Positions 1 to 5,590 of a stretch of 5,605 bases of DNA are shown piece by piece. The DNA comes from Clostridia bacterium (GTDB lineage: Bacteria; Bacillota; Clostridia; Christensenellales; Aristaeellaceae). The stretch is from assembly GCA_900754755.1 (NCBI GenBank), contig CAAEEC010000128.1, positions 1 to 5,605 on the forward strand, in the 5' to 3' direction. The position numbers were made by a program, and so were the translations under genes. The notes under the pieces are model-generated. The model worked only from the letters and a program-made list of their open reading frames with translations, had not been told where the DNA came from and did not search any database. The first letter of the stretch is position 1, and every line of letters begins with the position of its first letter.

Positions 1-837
1 GCCAATTTGCTGCTGATCGCCGCCGCGCTGCGGCCGCATGAGGCGGCGATTTGCGCGGAAACGGGGCACATCAATGTGCATGAAACCGGAGCCGTGGAGG
101 CGACGGGCCACAAGGTGCTGGGCATTCCCGCCCCTGATGGGAAAGTGACGCGCGAAGGCATTGAGATCGTGCTGGCGGCGCATGCTGACGAACATATGGT
201 AAAGCCCGCCCTGGTGTATATTTCCAACACCACAGAAGTGGGAACGGTCTATACAGAGGCGGAAATCGAGGCCATTGGCGCGTGTTGCCGGGAAAACGAG
301 CTTTTGCTCTACGTGGACGGCGCGCGGATGGGCAGCGCCATAGCCGCGGGCGGCGCTTCGCTGCAAACGCTCGCACGCTGTGCGGACGCGTTTACCATTG
401 GCGGCACCAAGAACGGCGCTTTGTTTGGCGAAGCCATGGTGCTCGTCAATCCCGCGCTTACGCGCGATTTCCGTTATATCATGAAACAGCGCGGCGCTAT
501 GCTGGCAAAGGGATGGCTGCTGGGCGCGCAATTCGCAGCGTTGTTCCAAGACAATCTGTATTTCGATATGGCGGCGCATGCCAATGCCATGGCGCAAAAA
601 TTGGCCCGCGGCTTGGCGGCCAAGGGATATGAATTCCTGTATCCTCCCGTTTCCAATCAGCTTTTTCCCATCATGCGGGACGATACGGCGCAGCGCTTGA
701 TGAAGCGCGCGCAGTTCCAGCGCACGCAGCCGTTGGGAGATGGGGAAAGCGTATGGCGGTTTGTGACTTCCTGGTCGACGCAGGAGGCCGATGTGGACGC
801 GCTGATCGAGATTCTCGAACCCGCGAGCGCGCGTTAA
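1..837 (+). CDS. Low-specificity threonine aldolase family protein (PLP-dependent), 5'-truncated by the window edge
   Basis: The frame is open from base 1 to a TAA at 835-837, giving 278 codons; the TTG at base 7 is not a real start. Family members are about 340 aa, so roughly 60-70 N-terminal residues lie upstream. The family is fold-type I aspartate aminotransferase-like and cleaves L-threonine or L-allo-threonine to glycine and acetaldehyde using PLP, in the cytosol. Visible support, in window codons: the PLP-region stretch AETGHINVHETGA (about 19-31), an acceptor-strand motif SNTTEVGTVYT (75-85), the Asp of YVDGAR (D106) that should hold the PLP pyridine nitrogen, and IGGTKNG with K137 as the probable Schiff-base lysine. 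GGTKNGALFGEA is typical of the Firmicutes/Bacteroidetes clade and differs from the SKG motif of E. coli LtaE. The gene faces scfB and ends in a shared terminator. Family assignment is firm; substrate preference (threonine, allo-threonine, phenylserine) is inferred. Confidence 0.9.
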   Translation, partial: ANLLLIAAALRPHEAAICAETGHINVHETGAVEATGHKVLGIPAPDGKVTREGIEIVLAAHADEHMVKPALVYISNTTEVGTVYTEAEIEAIGACCRENELLLYVDGARMGSAIAAGGASLQTLARCADAFTIGGTKNGALFGEAMVLVNPALTRDFRYIMKQRGAMLAKGWLLGAQFAALFQDNLYFDMAAHANAMAQKLARGLAAKGYEFLYPPVSNQLFPIMRDDTAQRLMKRAQFQRTQPLGDGESVWRFVTSWSTQEADVDALIEILEPASAR

Positions 838-868
838 CGATTCGAGCATAGGCAAAGTCAATATCTCA

Positions 869-910
869 TTCAAAAATGCAGGAATTGAAATTTATTCCTG
901 CATTTTTGAA
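869..910. terminator. Bidirectional intrinsic terminator between convergent genes
   Basis: Perfect 17-bp inverted repeat: arm 869-885 (TTCAAAAATGCAGGAAT) pairs with 894-910 around an 8-nt loop (886-893). The outer part of each arm is A5 on one side and T5 on the other, so the inner TGCAGGAAT stem is followed by a U tract in transcripts from either strand. It lies 32 nt past the threonine aldolase stop and 33 nt past the scfB stop, as expected for a terminator shared by both genes. Confidence 0.85.
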
Positions 911-942
911 GGGGTTGCCGGGTTTATCAACGTCTAGATGCG

Positions 943-2286
943 CTATTGCGCCGCGGCTTCGCGCTCGATGGCAGCGATGGCCAGCGCGCATTCCAGGCGC
1001 TTCTTTTCCAACTGGCATTCCATGGAATAAGGCACGCGGATGTCGCCGCTGAAGGCTTGCGCGTTGGCGGAGCAGCCGCCGCCGCAATAGAAGCGCGCCC
1101 AGCAGGAAGAACACTGCGGCTTGGTGAGCAGGCAATTGTCCTCAAAGCGGCTTTGCATGGCGGTATCAAATTCTTCATTGAGCACGCTGCCCATGCGGAA
1201 GCCTGGCCGCCCCACGAACTGGTGGCAAGGATAGATATCGCCTTCCGGCGTCACGGCCACATATTCGCCGCCCGCGCCGCAGCCTTTCACGCGCTTTTTC
1301 ACGCAGGGGCCGTGGTCGAGATCCACCATAAAGTGGAAGAAATTGAACCAACGACCATCCCGGCGACGCTTGATGTATTCCGCCGCGAGCCGGTCGTATT
1401 CCGCGAAAATGGTAGGCAACATGTCCTCAGTGAGCGCGTAGGGCGAATCGCTGGGCAACACCACCGGTTCGATGGAGATCTGCTCAAAGCCCGCGTCGGC
1501 CAGGGCGAACACGTCGTTCGCGAAATCCAAATTGCGCGCCGTGAACGTGCCGCGCACGTAATAGCTCTTATCGCCGCGCTTTTTCGCAAAGGCGAGCGCG
1601 TTTTTCAGCACCAGGTCATAGCTCCCCTTGCCATTGATGGTGGGACGCATGAAATCGTGTACTTCCCGCCGCCCGTCTATGGAGAGCACGACATTGTGCA
1701 TTTCTTCGTTTAGATAATCGGCCACTTCGTCTGTGAGGCCAATGCAGTTGGTGGTGGTCGTAAACCAGAAAACTTTCCCTGTGCGCTTTTCGATTTCCCG
1801 GCCATAGGCCACGATCTCTTTCAGCGCGCCGAAATTCATCAGCGGCTCGCCGCCAAAGAAATCGACTTCCAAATTTTTGCGGTTGCCGGAATGCGCCACA
1901 AGCCAATCCAGCGCGCGCTTGCCCGTTTCCACGGGCAGCAGGCCGCGCGGCCCATGAAAATCGCCCGTGGAGGCGAAACAATATTTGCAACGCAGGTTGC
2001 AATCGTGCGCGGCGTGTAGGCACATGGCCTTCACGATGCCGCTCTTTTCGATTTCCAGGTGGGAATAATCGTGTTCCGCAAAGAGCGCGCCCTGTGCTTT
2101 GAGATCTTCAATTTCGCCGAGCAATTCGCGCACATCGGCTTCATCGTATTTTTGGTATAGCGGAGCCACATCGCCCGCCTGAATGGCATTGAGCGCATCA
2201 AAAGCCATTTCATCCAGCAGATGCACTGCGCCGCTGTCCGCGTCCATGGCGATGTAGCGGTCGAGCGCCTTAAATGTGTGCAGCAT
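943..2286 (-). CDS. scfB: Radical SAM/SPASM thioether-forming SCIFF peptide maturase
   Basis: A 447-aa protein, close to the usual length of SCIFF maturases (CteB of Clostridium thermocellum is the characterised member). The ATG at 2284-2286 is preceded by AGAGG (2293-2297) with a 6-nt gap, and the protein opens MLHTFKALDR as family members do. Residues 1 to about 80 should be the RiPP recognition element that grips the precursor. The radical SAM core has C96-x3-C100-x2-C103 (CNLRCKYC) for the SAM-binding 4Fe-4S cluster, and a GGEP motif (G145-P148). The C-terminal SPASM region is Cys-rich (C328, C336, C354, C385, C392, C395, C401, C405, C424), enough for two auxiliary 4Fe-4S clusters. The expected reaction is Cys-to-Thr thioether (sactionine-type) bond formation in ScfA through a 5'-deoxyadenosyl radical. 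It lies 85 nt downstream of scfA, on the same strand, behind an intrinsic terminator. No key residue looks missing. Confidence 0.95.
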   Translation of the reverse strand: MLHTFKALDRYIAMDADSGAVHLLDEMAFDALNAIQAGDVAPLYQKYDEADVRELLGEIEDLKAQGALFAEHDYSHLEIEKSGIVKAMCLHAAHDCNLRCKYCFASTGDFHGPRGLLPVETGKRALDWLVAHSGNRKNLEVDFFGGEPLMNFGALKEIVAYGREIEKRTGKVFWFTTTTNCIGLTDEVADYLNEEMHNVVLSIDGRREVHDFMRPTINGKGSYDLVLKNALAFAKKRGDKSYYVRGTFTARNLDFANDVFALADAGFEQISIEPVVLPSDSPYALTEDMLPTIFAEYDRLAAEYIKRRRDGRWFNFFHFMVDLDHGPCVKKRVKGCGAGGEYVAVTPEGDIYPCHQFVGRPGFRMGSVLNEEFDTAMQSRFEDNCLLTKPQCSSCWARFYCGGGCSANAQAFSGDIRVPYSMECQLEKKRLECALAIAAIEREAAAQ

Positions 2287-2318
2287 GGTGTACCTCTCCC
2301 CAAATTGGTGCTATTCAG

Positions 2319-2350
2319 AAAAAATTCTTCGCGGCAAAGGCCGCGAAGAA
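2319..2350 (-). terminator. Intrinsic terminator/attenuator between scfA and scfB
   Basis: Perfect 11-bp stem, arms 2325-2335 and 2340-2350 (TTCTTCGCGGC and its complement) with a 4-nt loop 2336-2339. On the - strand the stem is followed directly by six U (A6 at 2319-2324 on +). It starts 21 nt after the scfA stop and ends about 32 nt before the scfB ATG. No separate promoter is evident between the hairpin and scfB, so scfB expression probably depends on read-through. Confidence 0.88.
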
Positions 2351-2371
2351 CGCGTTTTCCAGCTACTTTCC

Positions 2372-2509
2372 TTACTTCTTGCAGCTCTGGTTGGCTACGG
2401 TGCAGCTCGTTTTGCAAGCAGACTGGCAGGAGGCCTGGCATTCGCCGCAGCCGCCGGTTTTGGCGCTCTGGGCCAGGCAGGGCTTTTGGATCGTTTGAAT
2501 ATGCTTCAT
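2372..2509 (-). CDS. scfA: SCIFF (six cysteines in forty-five residues) RiPP precursor peptide
   Basis: A 45-codon ORF, ATG at 2507-2509 and TAA at 2372-2374, short enough to be missed by automatic callers. It starts MKHIQTIQKP and has Cys at 11, 21, 24, 28, 32, 36 and 43. The stretch 20-43, with GCGECQASCQ then SACKTSCTV, is the SCIFF signature and is close to invariant in the family. In the characterised C. thermocellum homologue CteA the thioether joins Cys32 and Thr37 (from memory); both residues are present here at the same positions. The first Cys (C11) lies outside the canonical six and is noted as an oddity. The Shine-Dalgarno AGAGGTG (2517-2523) sits 7 nt before the ATG and fixes the start. 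The partner maturase follows on the same strand. The physiological role of mature SCIFF is not known. There is no signal peptide and no typical Gly-Gly leader cleavage site. Confidence 0.95.
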   Translation of the reverse strand: MKHIQTIQKPCLAQSAKTGGCGECQASCQSACKTSCTVANQSCKK

Positions 2510-2545
2510 TTCAATTCACCTCTTGCGCTAGTTTCATACCAGTTC

Positions 2546-2574
2546 AGTATATCATTTGCTATGTAAAATTGCAA
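2546..2574 (-). promoter_or_regulatory. Sigma-A-type promoter for scfA(B)
   Basis: On the - strand, -35 TTGCAA (2569-2574), a 17-bp spacer, and -10 TATACT (2546-2551). The -10 is preceded by TGA, making an extended -10 (TGnTATACT). Transcription would start near 2539, giving a leader of about 30 nt that contains the strong Shine-Dalgarno of scfA. Confidence 0.8.
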
Positions 2575-2587
2575 GCGTTGGCAAGCG
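2571..2587 (-). repeat. Tandem heptamer CGCTTGC x2, 10-bp period, at the scfA -35
   Basis: On the - strand CGCTTGC occurs at 2581-2587 and again at 2571-2577, separated by 3 nt. The period is 10 bp, one helical turn, so both copies face the same side of the DNA. The promoter-proximal copy overlaps the -35 TTGCAA. Tandem direct repeats placed this way are typical of dimeric activators such as OmpR-type response regulators; which protein would bind is unknown, and a chance repeat is possible. Confidence 0.45.
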
Positions 2588-2766
2588 ATTTCCGCAACGT
2601 TTTTTGCGCGCTATTCTTAGAAAGGCGAGCGAATGGGGGAGCGCCCAGGCAGAGCGTGAAGATTTGCAGAGCATATCCACAAAACCCTACTGCCAGGCGC
2701 TTGCGTCCGCCAAGCAGTCGCGTTACCCGTTGGCTAACCCGCGGCATCCCTTTGCCTTTCTGTTGT
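2588..2766. other. Intergenic stretch with hairpin potential, no convincing gene
   Basis: This region lies between the scfA promoter elements and the stop of the YhcH-type gene. It contains an imperfect inverted repeat at 2689-2718 (ACTGC/GCAGT outer arms, GGCG/CGCC inner arms). A competing 5-bp hairpin, GCTTG 2699-2703 with CAAGC 2711-2715, uses overlapping bases. One pair is a G-U wobble only in a - strand transcript, which weakly favours that strand. I see no U-tract terminator, no tRNA arms, no riboswitch consensus I recognise, and no ORF with a Shine-Dalgarno. It may simply be the 3' UTR of the YhcH-type gene. Confidence 0.3.
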
Positions 2767-3219
2767 TTACGCCAGCACCTTCACCACGATTTTGCGCGTG
2801 GTTTCCGCCGCGCCCGCGCGCACACAGGGCATATGCGCGTCGTGCGGGAAAAAGATGGCGAACGCGCCGCTTTGCATGGCCAGGCGCGCGCCTTTTGCGC
2901 CTTGTTCAGAAAACGCGCAATCCTTCTGAGCGTCGAATGCGCTCCAATCCTCCACGTCTTCCATGGGGCAGGCGTAGATGTCTTCTCCCTCTGTCAGGGC
3001 GATTTGAATGTCGATATAGCGCTCATGCCGTTCCCACTTTGCGTCTTGCAACGCGCGCAACTGCGGGTTCTGCTCCATATAATACACGCGGTCCCCATCG
3101 ATTTCCCCGCGCCCGGTGAGCAAAGCCACATCCGCCTTGGTTAGAAAATCGATCGCTCTATCCAAATGCGCGCCCAACCCACGATAGCGGCCAATATGCT
3201 CCAAACGGTCGTAAATCAT
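2767..3219 (-). CDS. YhcH/YjgK/YiaL family (DUF386) protein
   Basis: A 150-aa protein, the usual length for this family. The start is ATG at 3217-3219, preceded by AGGAG (3226-3230) with a 6-nt gap; the frame stays open upstream to 3288, but that extension crosses the -10 element and would add 23 unconserved residues. Family hallmarks visible: N-terminal MIYDRLEHIGRY, the central block WERHERYIDIQ (62-72) with conserved acidic and His residues, the FFPHDAHMPC block (123-132) with H126 and H129, and the C-terminal KIVVKV strand. Members form a cupin-like beta-sandwich with a putative metal site and occur in sugar-acid and sialic-acid catabolic operons (YiaL in E. coli, HI0227 in Haemophilus); NanQ-type members are proposed to act as anomerases. 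The substrate here is unknown. The upstream AraC-type gene on the same strand suggests a role in inducible carbohydrate use. No clear terminator follows the gene. Confidence 0.9.
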   Translation of the reverse strand: MIYDRLEHIGRYRGLGAHLDRAIDFLTKADVALLTGRGEIDGDRVYYMEQNPQLRALQDAKWERHERYIDIQIALTEGEDIYACPMEDVEDWSAFDAQKDCAFSEQGAKGARLAMQSGAFAIFFPHDAHMPCVRAGAAETTRKIVVKVLA

Positions 3220-3232
3220 GCCTTTCTCCTTT

Positions 3233-3248
3233 TGCGGTATACACCGCA
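3233..3248. promoter_or_regulatory. Leader inverted repeat upstream of the YhcH-type gene, possible operator
   Basis: TGCGGT (3233-3238) and ACCGCA (3243-3248) form a perfect 6-bp inverted repeat around 4 nt. It lies just downstream of the predicted transcription start (near 3253) and directly before the Shine-Dalgarno AGGAG. This place suits a repressor operator, or a small 5' mRNA hairpin that influences stability or ribosome access. Confidence 0.4.
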
Positions 3249-3259
3249 CTTTTTGGGCT

Positions 3260-3288
3260 ATCATACCACATTTTGCGCGAAATGGCAA
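3260..3288 (-). promoter_or_regulatory. Sigma-A-type promoter for the YhcH-type gene
   Basis: On the - strand, -35 TTGCCA (3283-3288), a 17-bp spacer, and -10 TATGAT (3260-3265). The predicted start, near 3253, leaves a leader of about 34 nt. This lets the gene be transcribed independently of the regulator gene upstream, although no clear terminator separates the two. Confidence 0.75.
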
Positions 3289-3291
3289 GAT

Positions 3292-3331
3292 GCAAAGTAG
3301 GGGGAAGAGGAGAAAAAGGGCGCAAAACTGC
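3292..3331 (-). promoter_or_regulatory. Candidate regulator-binding region shared with the araC-type promoter
   Basis: On the - strand CCTACTTTGC (3292-3301) ends 3 nt before the -35 of the YhcH-type promoter. GCAGTTTTGCGCC (3319-3331) lies 17 nt further upstream. Both recur upstream of the AraC-type gene in the same order and orientation, at 5570-5579 (identical 10-mer) and 5578-5590 (11 of 13 bases the same). Binding by the AraC-type protein is inference only. Confidence 0.35.
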
Positions 3332-3363
3332 CAAAGGCGGGCTGGATAGCGCGTTTCATTTTG

Positions 3364-5478
3364 TTAGCCTTCGCTGCGAAAGCGGCTAGGCGTTGTGCCC
3401 TCGGATTCCTTGAACACCTTGATGAAATACGAGGTGGAGGAAAAGCCAGAGCGCTGCGCCACGTCCGCAACGGACATTTCCGTGGATAGCAGCAGGTCTT
3501 TGGCACGTTCGATGCGCAAATCGCCAAGGTATTTTTTGAAATTGATGCCGGTGAGCGTTTTGACCATGCGGCTCGCCGTGTAGACGGAAACGCCGAAGCG
3601 ATCCGCCAATTCGTTCAGGCCAAAGAGGGAATCTGTGAAATTTTCCCCAATGTATTTTGTGAGTTCATAGGAGATGGCGCTGGTTTGCTGCTCCAACAGT
3701 TTGGCGCGTTCTTCGCGCGCCGCCGCGATGAGCGAAAGCAAGTTTTCGCGCGCTGCGTTCTCGTTGGCATCGGTCAATATGCCGGCCAATCGCTGGGCGT
3801 TAAACGGCATATCCACGGTTTGCCCAATCCTGCGATATAGCTCGCTCAATTGATAGAGGCCATAGCGCCGGAGCGCGGCGGAATTCTGCTGCGCAATGGC
3901 ACGAAGAGACGCATCGGCAAAACGCACCATAAAGTCGTCGCCGCATTTCATGGCGTTGGTCAGCTTGGCTTGCGTTTCTGGCGAATCGTCCACCAGGAGT
4001 GCGGAGGTTTCTGGCACAGCGTCTCCTGCCGAGTTTTCTTCTGCAGGAAGAGCCGCCTTTGCTTTGCGATAGGCGGCAAAGAGCATTTCGGGCGACGCGC
4101 AGGCTGGTGAATAGCCCAGTGGCACATCCGCGTTGGCAACCAACGCGCGTATCGCTTCCAGCAGCTTTTCCAGGCTGGCTTGTGAATCGTCGGGCAGGCC
4201 ACAAACAAATGCCAACACGCCGTCCATATACATTTCAATGGCATAGATGGGCGAGCCAACCGCGTTGCGTTCGATGATATCGCAGATGTTATGCACTTTG
4301 TGCAGCGGCGCGCAAATCACGCGATAATACGGCATGTGGAGCTGGAGCAGGCGCAAATCGCTGCGGTTGAGTTCCTGTCCGCGCAGCAGGTTCTCCAGCA
4401 ATTTATCCGCGAGAATCAGGTTTTTCTCATACAATTCCACGTTGAGTTTGCCTTTTTCATGCGCCAAGGCCGTGTAAGAATGCAAAACGGAATCCAATTC
4501 GGAAGCACTGCTCCCGGCGTCTCGGCTGCCGATTTTTTTCACCAACCGCGCGAGCGGCTGATAATTGTAAAAGAGAACCAGAATGATGAGCACGGTGCAG
4601 AGGATGACGTTCATCCCCACCAGTAGATGCACATTTTGCGCTACGCTATCCAGGCTTTGCTGAATCAGGGCCTGGGCCGCGTATACTTCGATGGTGTATC
4701 CTCGCGCTCCCGTAACAGAGCAGGTGATATAATCGCTTTCCCTGGTTGCTGCGTCCATTTGGGCGAGTGTTTCATCCTGATAGATGAGGTTGCCATGGTT
4801 ATCGCGAATGGAATAGATCTGGTAGGCGCTCGTCAGCGCGGAGTGCATATAGTTTTGAAATAGCGAGGAAGAAATGATGTATACGCCATAGCGGGATGCC
4901 TGGACGGCGCTGCCCAGGCGCATGGGGGCCACGTAGAGCATGTTGCTATTGCTGGCGCAACGGGCGGCGAAGCTGCCCGCTGCGTCGCTTTGGGCGATGA
5001 TGGCGTCCAGCTCGGCTTCAGTGATGCCAGCCACAAAACGGGCGAGGCCATTTTTTTGCAATTTTCCATCGTTGGAATAGGCGATTCCCCGCTCAGGCAG
5101 ATACAGTGCGTAGCCGCGCACAAAAGGGAGCATAATGTGGAAACTATCAATCAGCTTTAGCGCGTCGGTTTCGGTTTGCACGCTTTGGCCGATGACATTT
5201 TCGTATAGTTCGCTGGCGGTCATCAAGCGCATATTGATGCTGTTGAGCGAGGAAATCATGTTTTCAAATTGCACCATTGCGGTGGCGGCCGTGCTTTCTA
5301 GCTGAGCCACGCTATTTTCGTATGCGCGCTGGCTTTCGCTGGTCACCAGGTTCATACAAGCGATGGATGTGGGCAGGAAAGCTACCAGCATGGTTGTGGC
5401 GAATAGGCGGAGCAAAAAAGTGCGCCGCTGCAGAGCGCTTTGCAAAATGCGAAAACCATGGGAAAACTTCTGGAACAT
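3364..5478 (-). CDS. Membrane-anchored AraC-family transcriptional regulator with extracytoplasmic sensor
   Basis: A 704-aa protein. The start is ATG at 5476-5478 with AGGTG (5485-5489) 6 nt upstream; the frame is open to 5592, but that extension would run through a consensus promoter. Domains: an Arg-containing N-terminus, then TM1 about 21-41 (FLLRLFATTMLVAFLPTSIA), an extracytoplasmic sensor about 45-282 probably of Cache type, TM2 about 284-304 (LLVGMNVILCTVLIILVLF), a cytoplasmic linker of about 300 residues with coiled-coil-like helices and a fold I do not recognise, and a C-terminal AraC/XylS double HTH about 603-702. The second HTH carries SVADVAQRSGFSSTSYFIKVFK (669-690), the classic signature. 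Such one-component regulators resemble YesN-linked proteins of Clostridia and Bacilli that sense extracellular sugars and activate ABC transporter and glycoside hydrolase genes. There is no receiver or kinase domain. The YhcH-type gene follows after 144 nt. The ligand is unknown. Confidence 0.9.
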   Translation of the reverse strand: MFQKFSHGFRILQSALQRRTFLLRLFATTMLVAFLPTSIACMNLVTSESQRAYENSVAQLESTAATAMVQFENMISSLNSINMRLMTASELYENVIGQSVQTETDALKLIDSFHIMLPFVRGYALYLPERGIAYSNDGKLQKNGLARFVAGITEAELDAIIAQSDAAGSFAARCASNSNMLYVAPMRLGSAVQASRYGVYIISSSLFQNYMHSALTSAYQIYSIRDNHGNLIYQDETLAQMDAATRESDYITCSVTGARGYTIEVYAAQALIQQSLDSVAQNVHLLVGMNVILCTVLIILVLFYNYQPLARLVKKIGSRDAGSSASELDSVLHSYTALAHEKGKLNVELYEKNLILADKLLENLLRGQELNRSDLRLLQLHMPYYRVICAPLHKVHNICDIIERNAVGSPIYAIEMYMDGVLAFVCGLPDDSQASLEKLLEAIRALVANADVPLGYSPACASPEMLFAAYRKAKAALPAEENSAGDAVPETSALLVDDSPETQAKLTNAMKCGDDFMVRFADASLRAIAQQNSAALRRYGLYQLSELYRRIGQTVDMPFNAQRLAGILTDANENAARENLLSLIAAAREERAKLLEQQTSAISYELTKYIGENFTDSLFGLNELADRFGVSVYTASRMVKTLTGINFKKYLGDLRIERAKDLLLSTEMSVADVAQRSGFSSTSYFIKVFKESEGTTPSRFRSEG

Positions 5479-5511
5479 TGGCGGCACCTTCTTAGGGAAA
5501 ACATTGCATCT

Positions 5512-5541
5512 ATTATAGCAATATAAAATGGAGGATGTCAA
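5512..5541 (-). promoter_or_regulatory. Consensus sigma-A promoter for the AraC-type gene
   Basis: On the - strand, -35 TTGACA (5536-5541), an 18-bp spacer, and -10 TATAAT (5512-5517), both perfect consensus hexamers. The -10 is preceded by TGC (extended -10). Transcription would start near 5505, leaving a leader of about 27 nt with the Shine-Dalgarno. Its position rules out the longer reading frame as the real start. Confidence 0.88.
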
Positions 5542-5569
5542 TCCTTGCCTTGCTGGACTGGGCGGAGGC

Positions 5570-5590
5570 GCAAAGTAGGCGAAAAGCTGC
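5570..5590 (-). promoter_or_regulatory. Candidate autoregulatory site upstream of the AraC-type gene
   Basis: On the - strand GCAGCTTTTCGCC (5578-5590) overlaps CCTACTTTGC (5570-5579) by two bases. The pair ends 28 nt upstream of the -35. Both elements recur upstream of the YhcH-type promoter (3319-3331 and 3292-3301). Upstream placement suits an activator, but a divergent gene beyond the window could also be the target. Confidence 0.35.

Noticed and set aside
946..1713. 255-codon open frame on the + strand
   Set aside because: It is antisense to scfB, whose family motifs are unambiguous; the frame is a by-product of GC-rich codon use in scfB and its product has no recognisable family.
2559..2747. 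62-codon - strand frame between the YhcH-type gene and scfA
   Set aside because: No Shine-Dalgarno or family resemblance, and it overlaps the -35 and tandem repeat of the scfA promoter.
2680..2760. Possible tRNA on the - strand (a D-loop-like TAGCCAACGGGTAA)
   Set aside because: No acceptor stem, no GGTTCRANYCC T-loop and no anticodon arm could be fitted.
2221..3144. 307-codon open frame on the + strand, plus overlapping + frames at 2276-2566 and 2556-3119
   Set aside because: It runs antisense through scfA, the intergenic region and the YhcH-type gene; the product is Arg/Cys/Phe-rich low-complexity-like sequence, typical of shadow frames.
3220..3288. N-terminal extension of the YhcH-type protein by 23 codons
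   Set aside because: The extra residues are outside the family pattern, and the ATG at 3217-3219 has an AGGAG at the right distance; the promoter -10 falls inside the extension.
3302..3363. Terminator after the AraC-type gene
   Set aside because: Only a 3-bp GCC/GGC hairpin near a T5 run could be found on the - strand; too weak to call.
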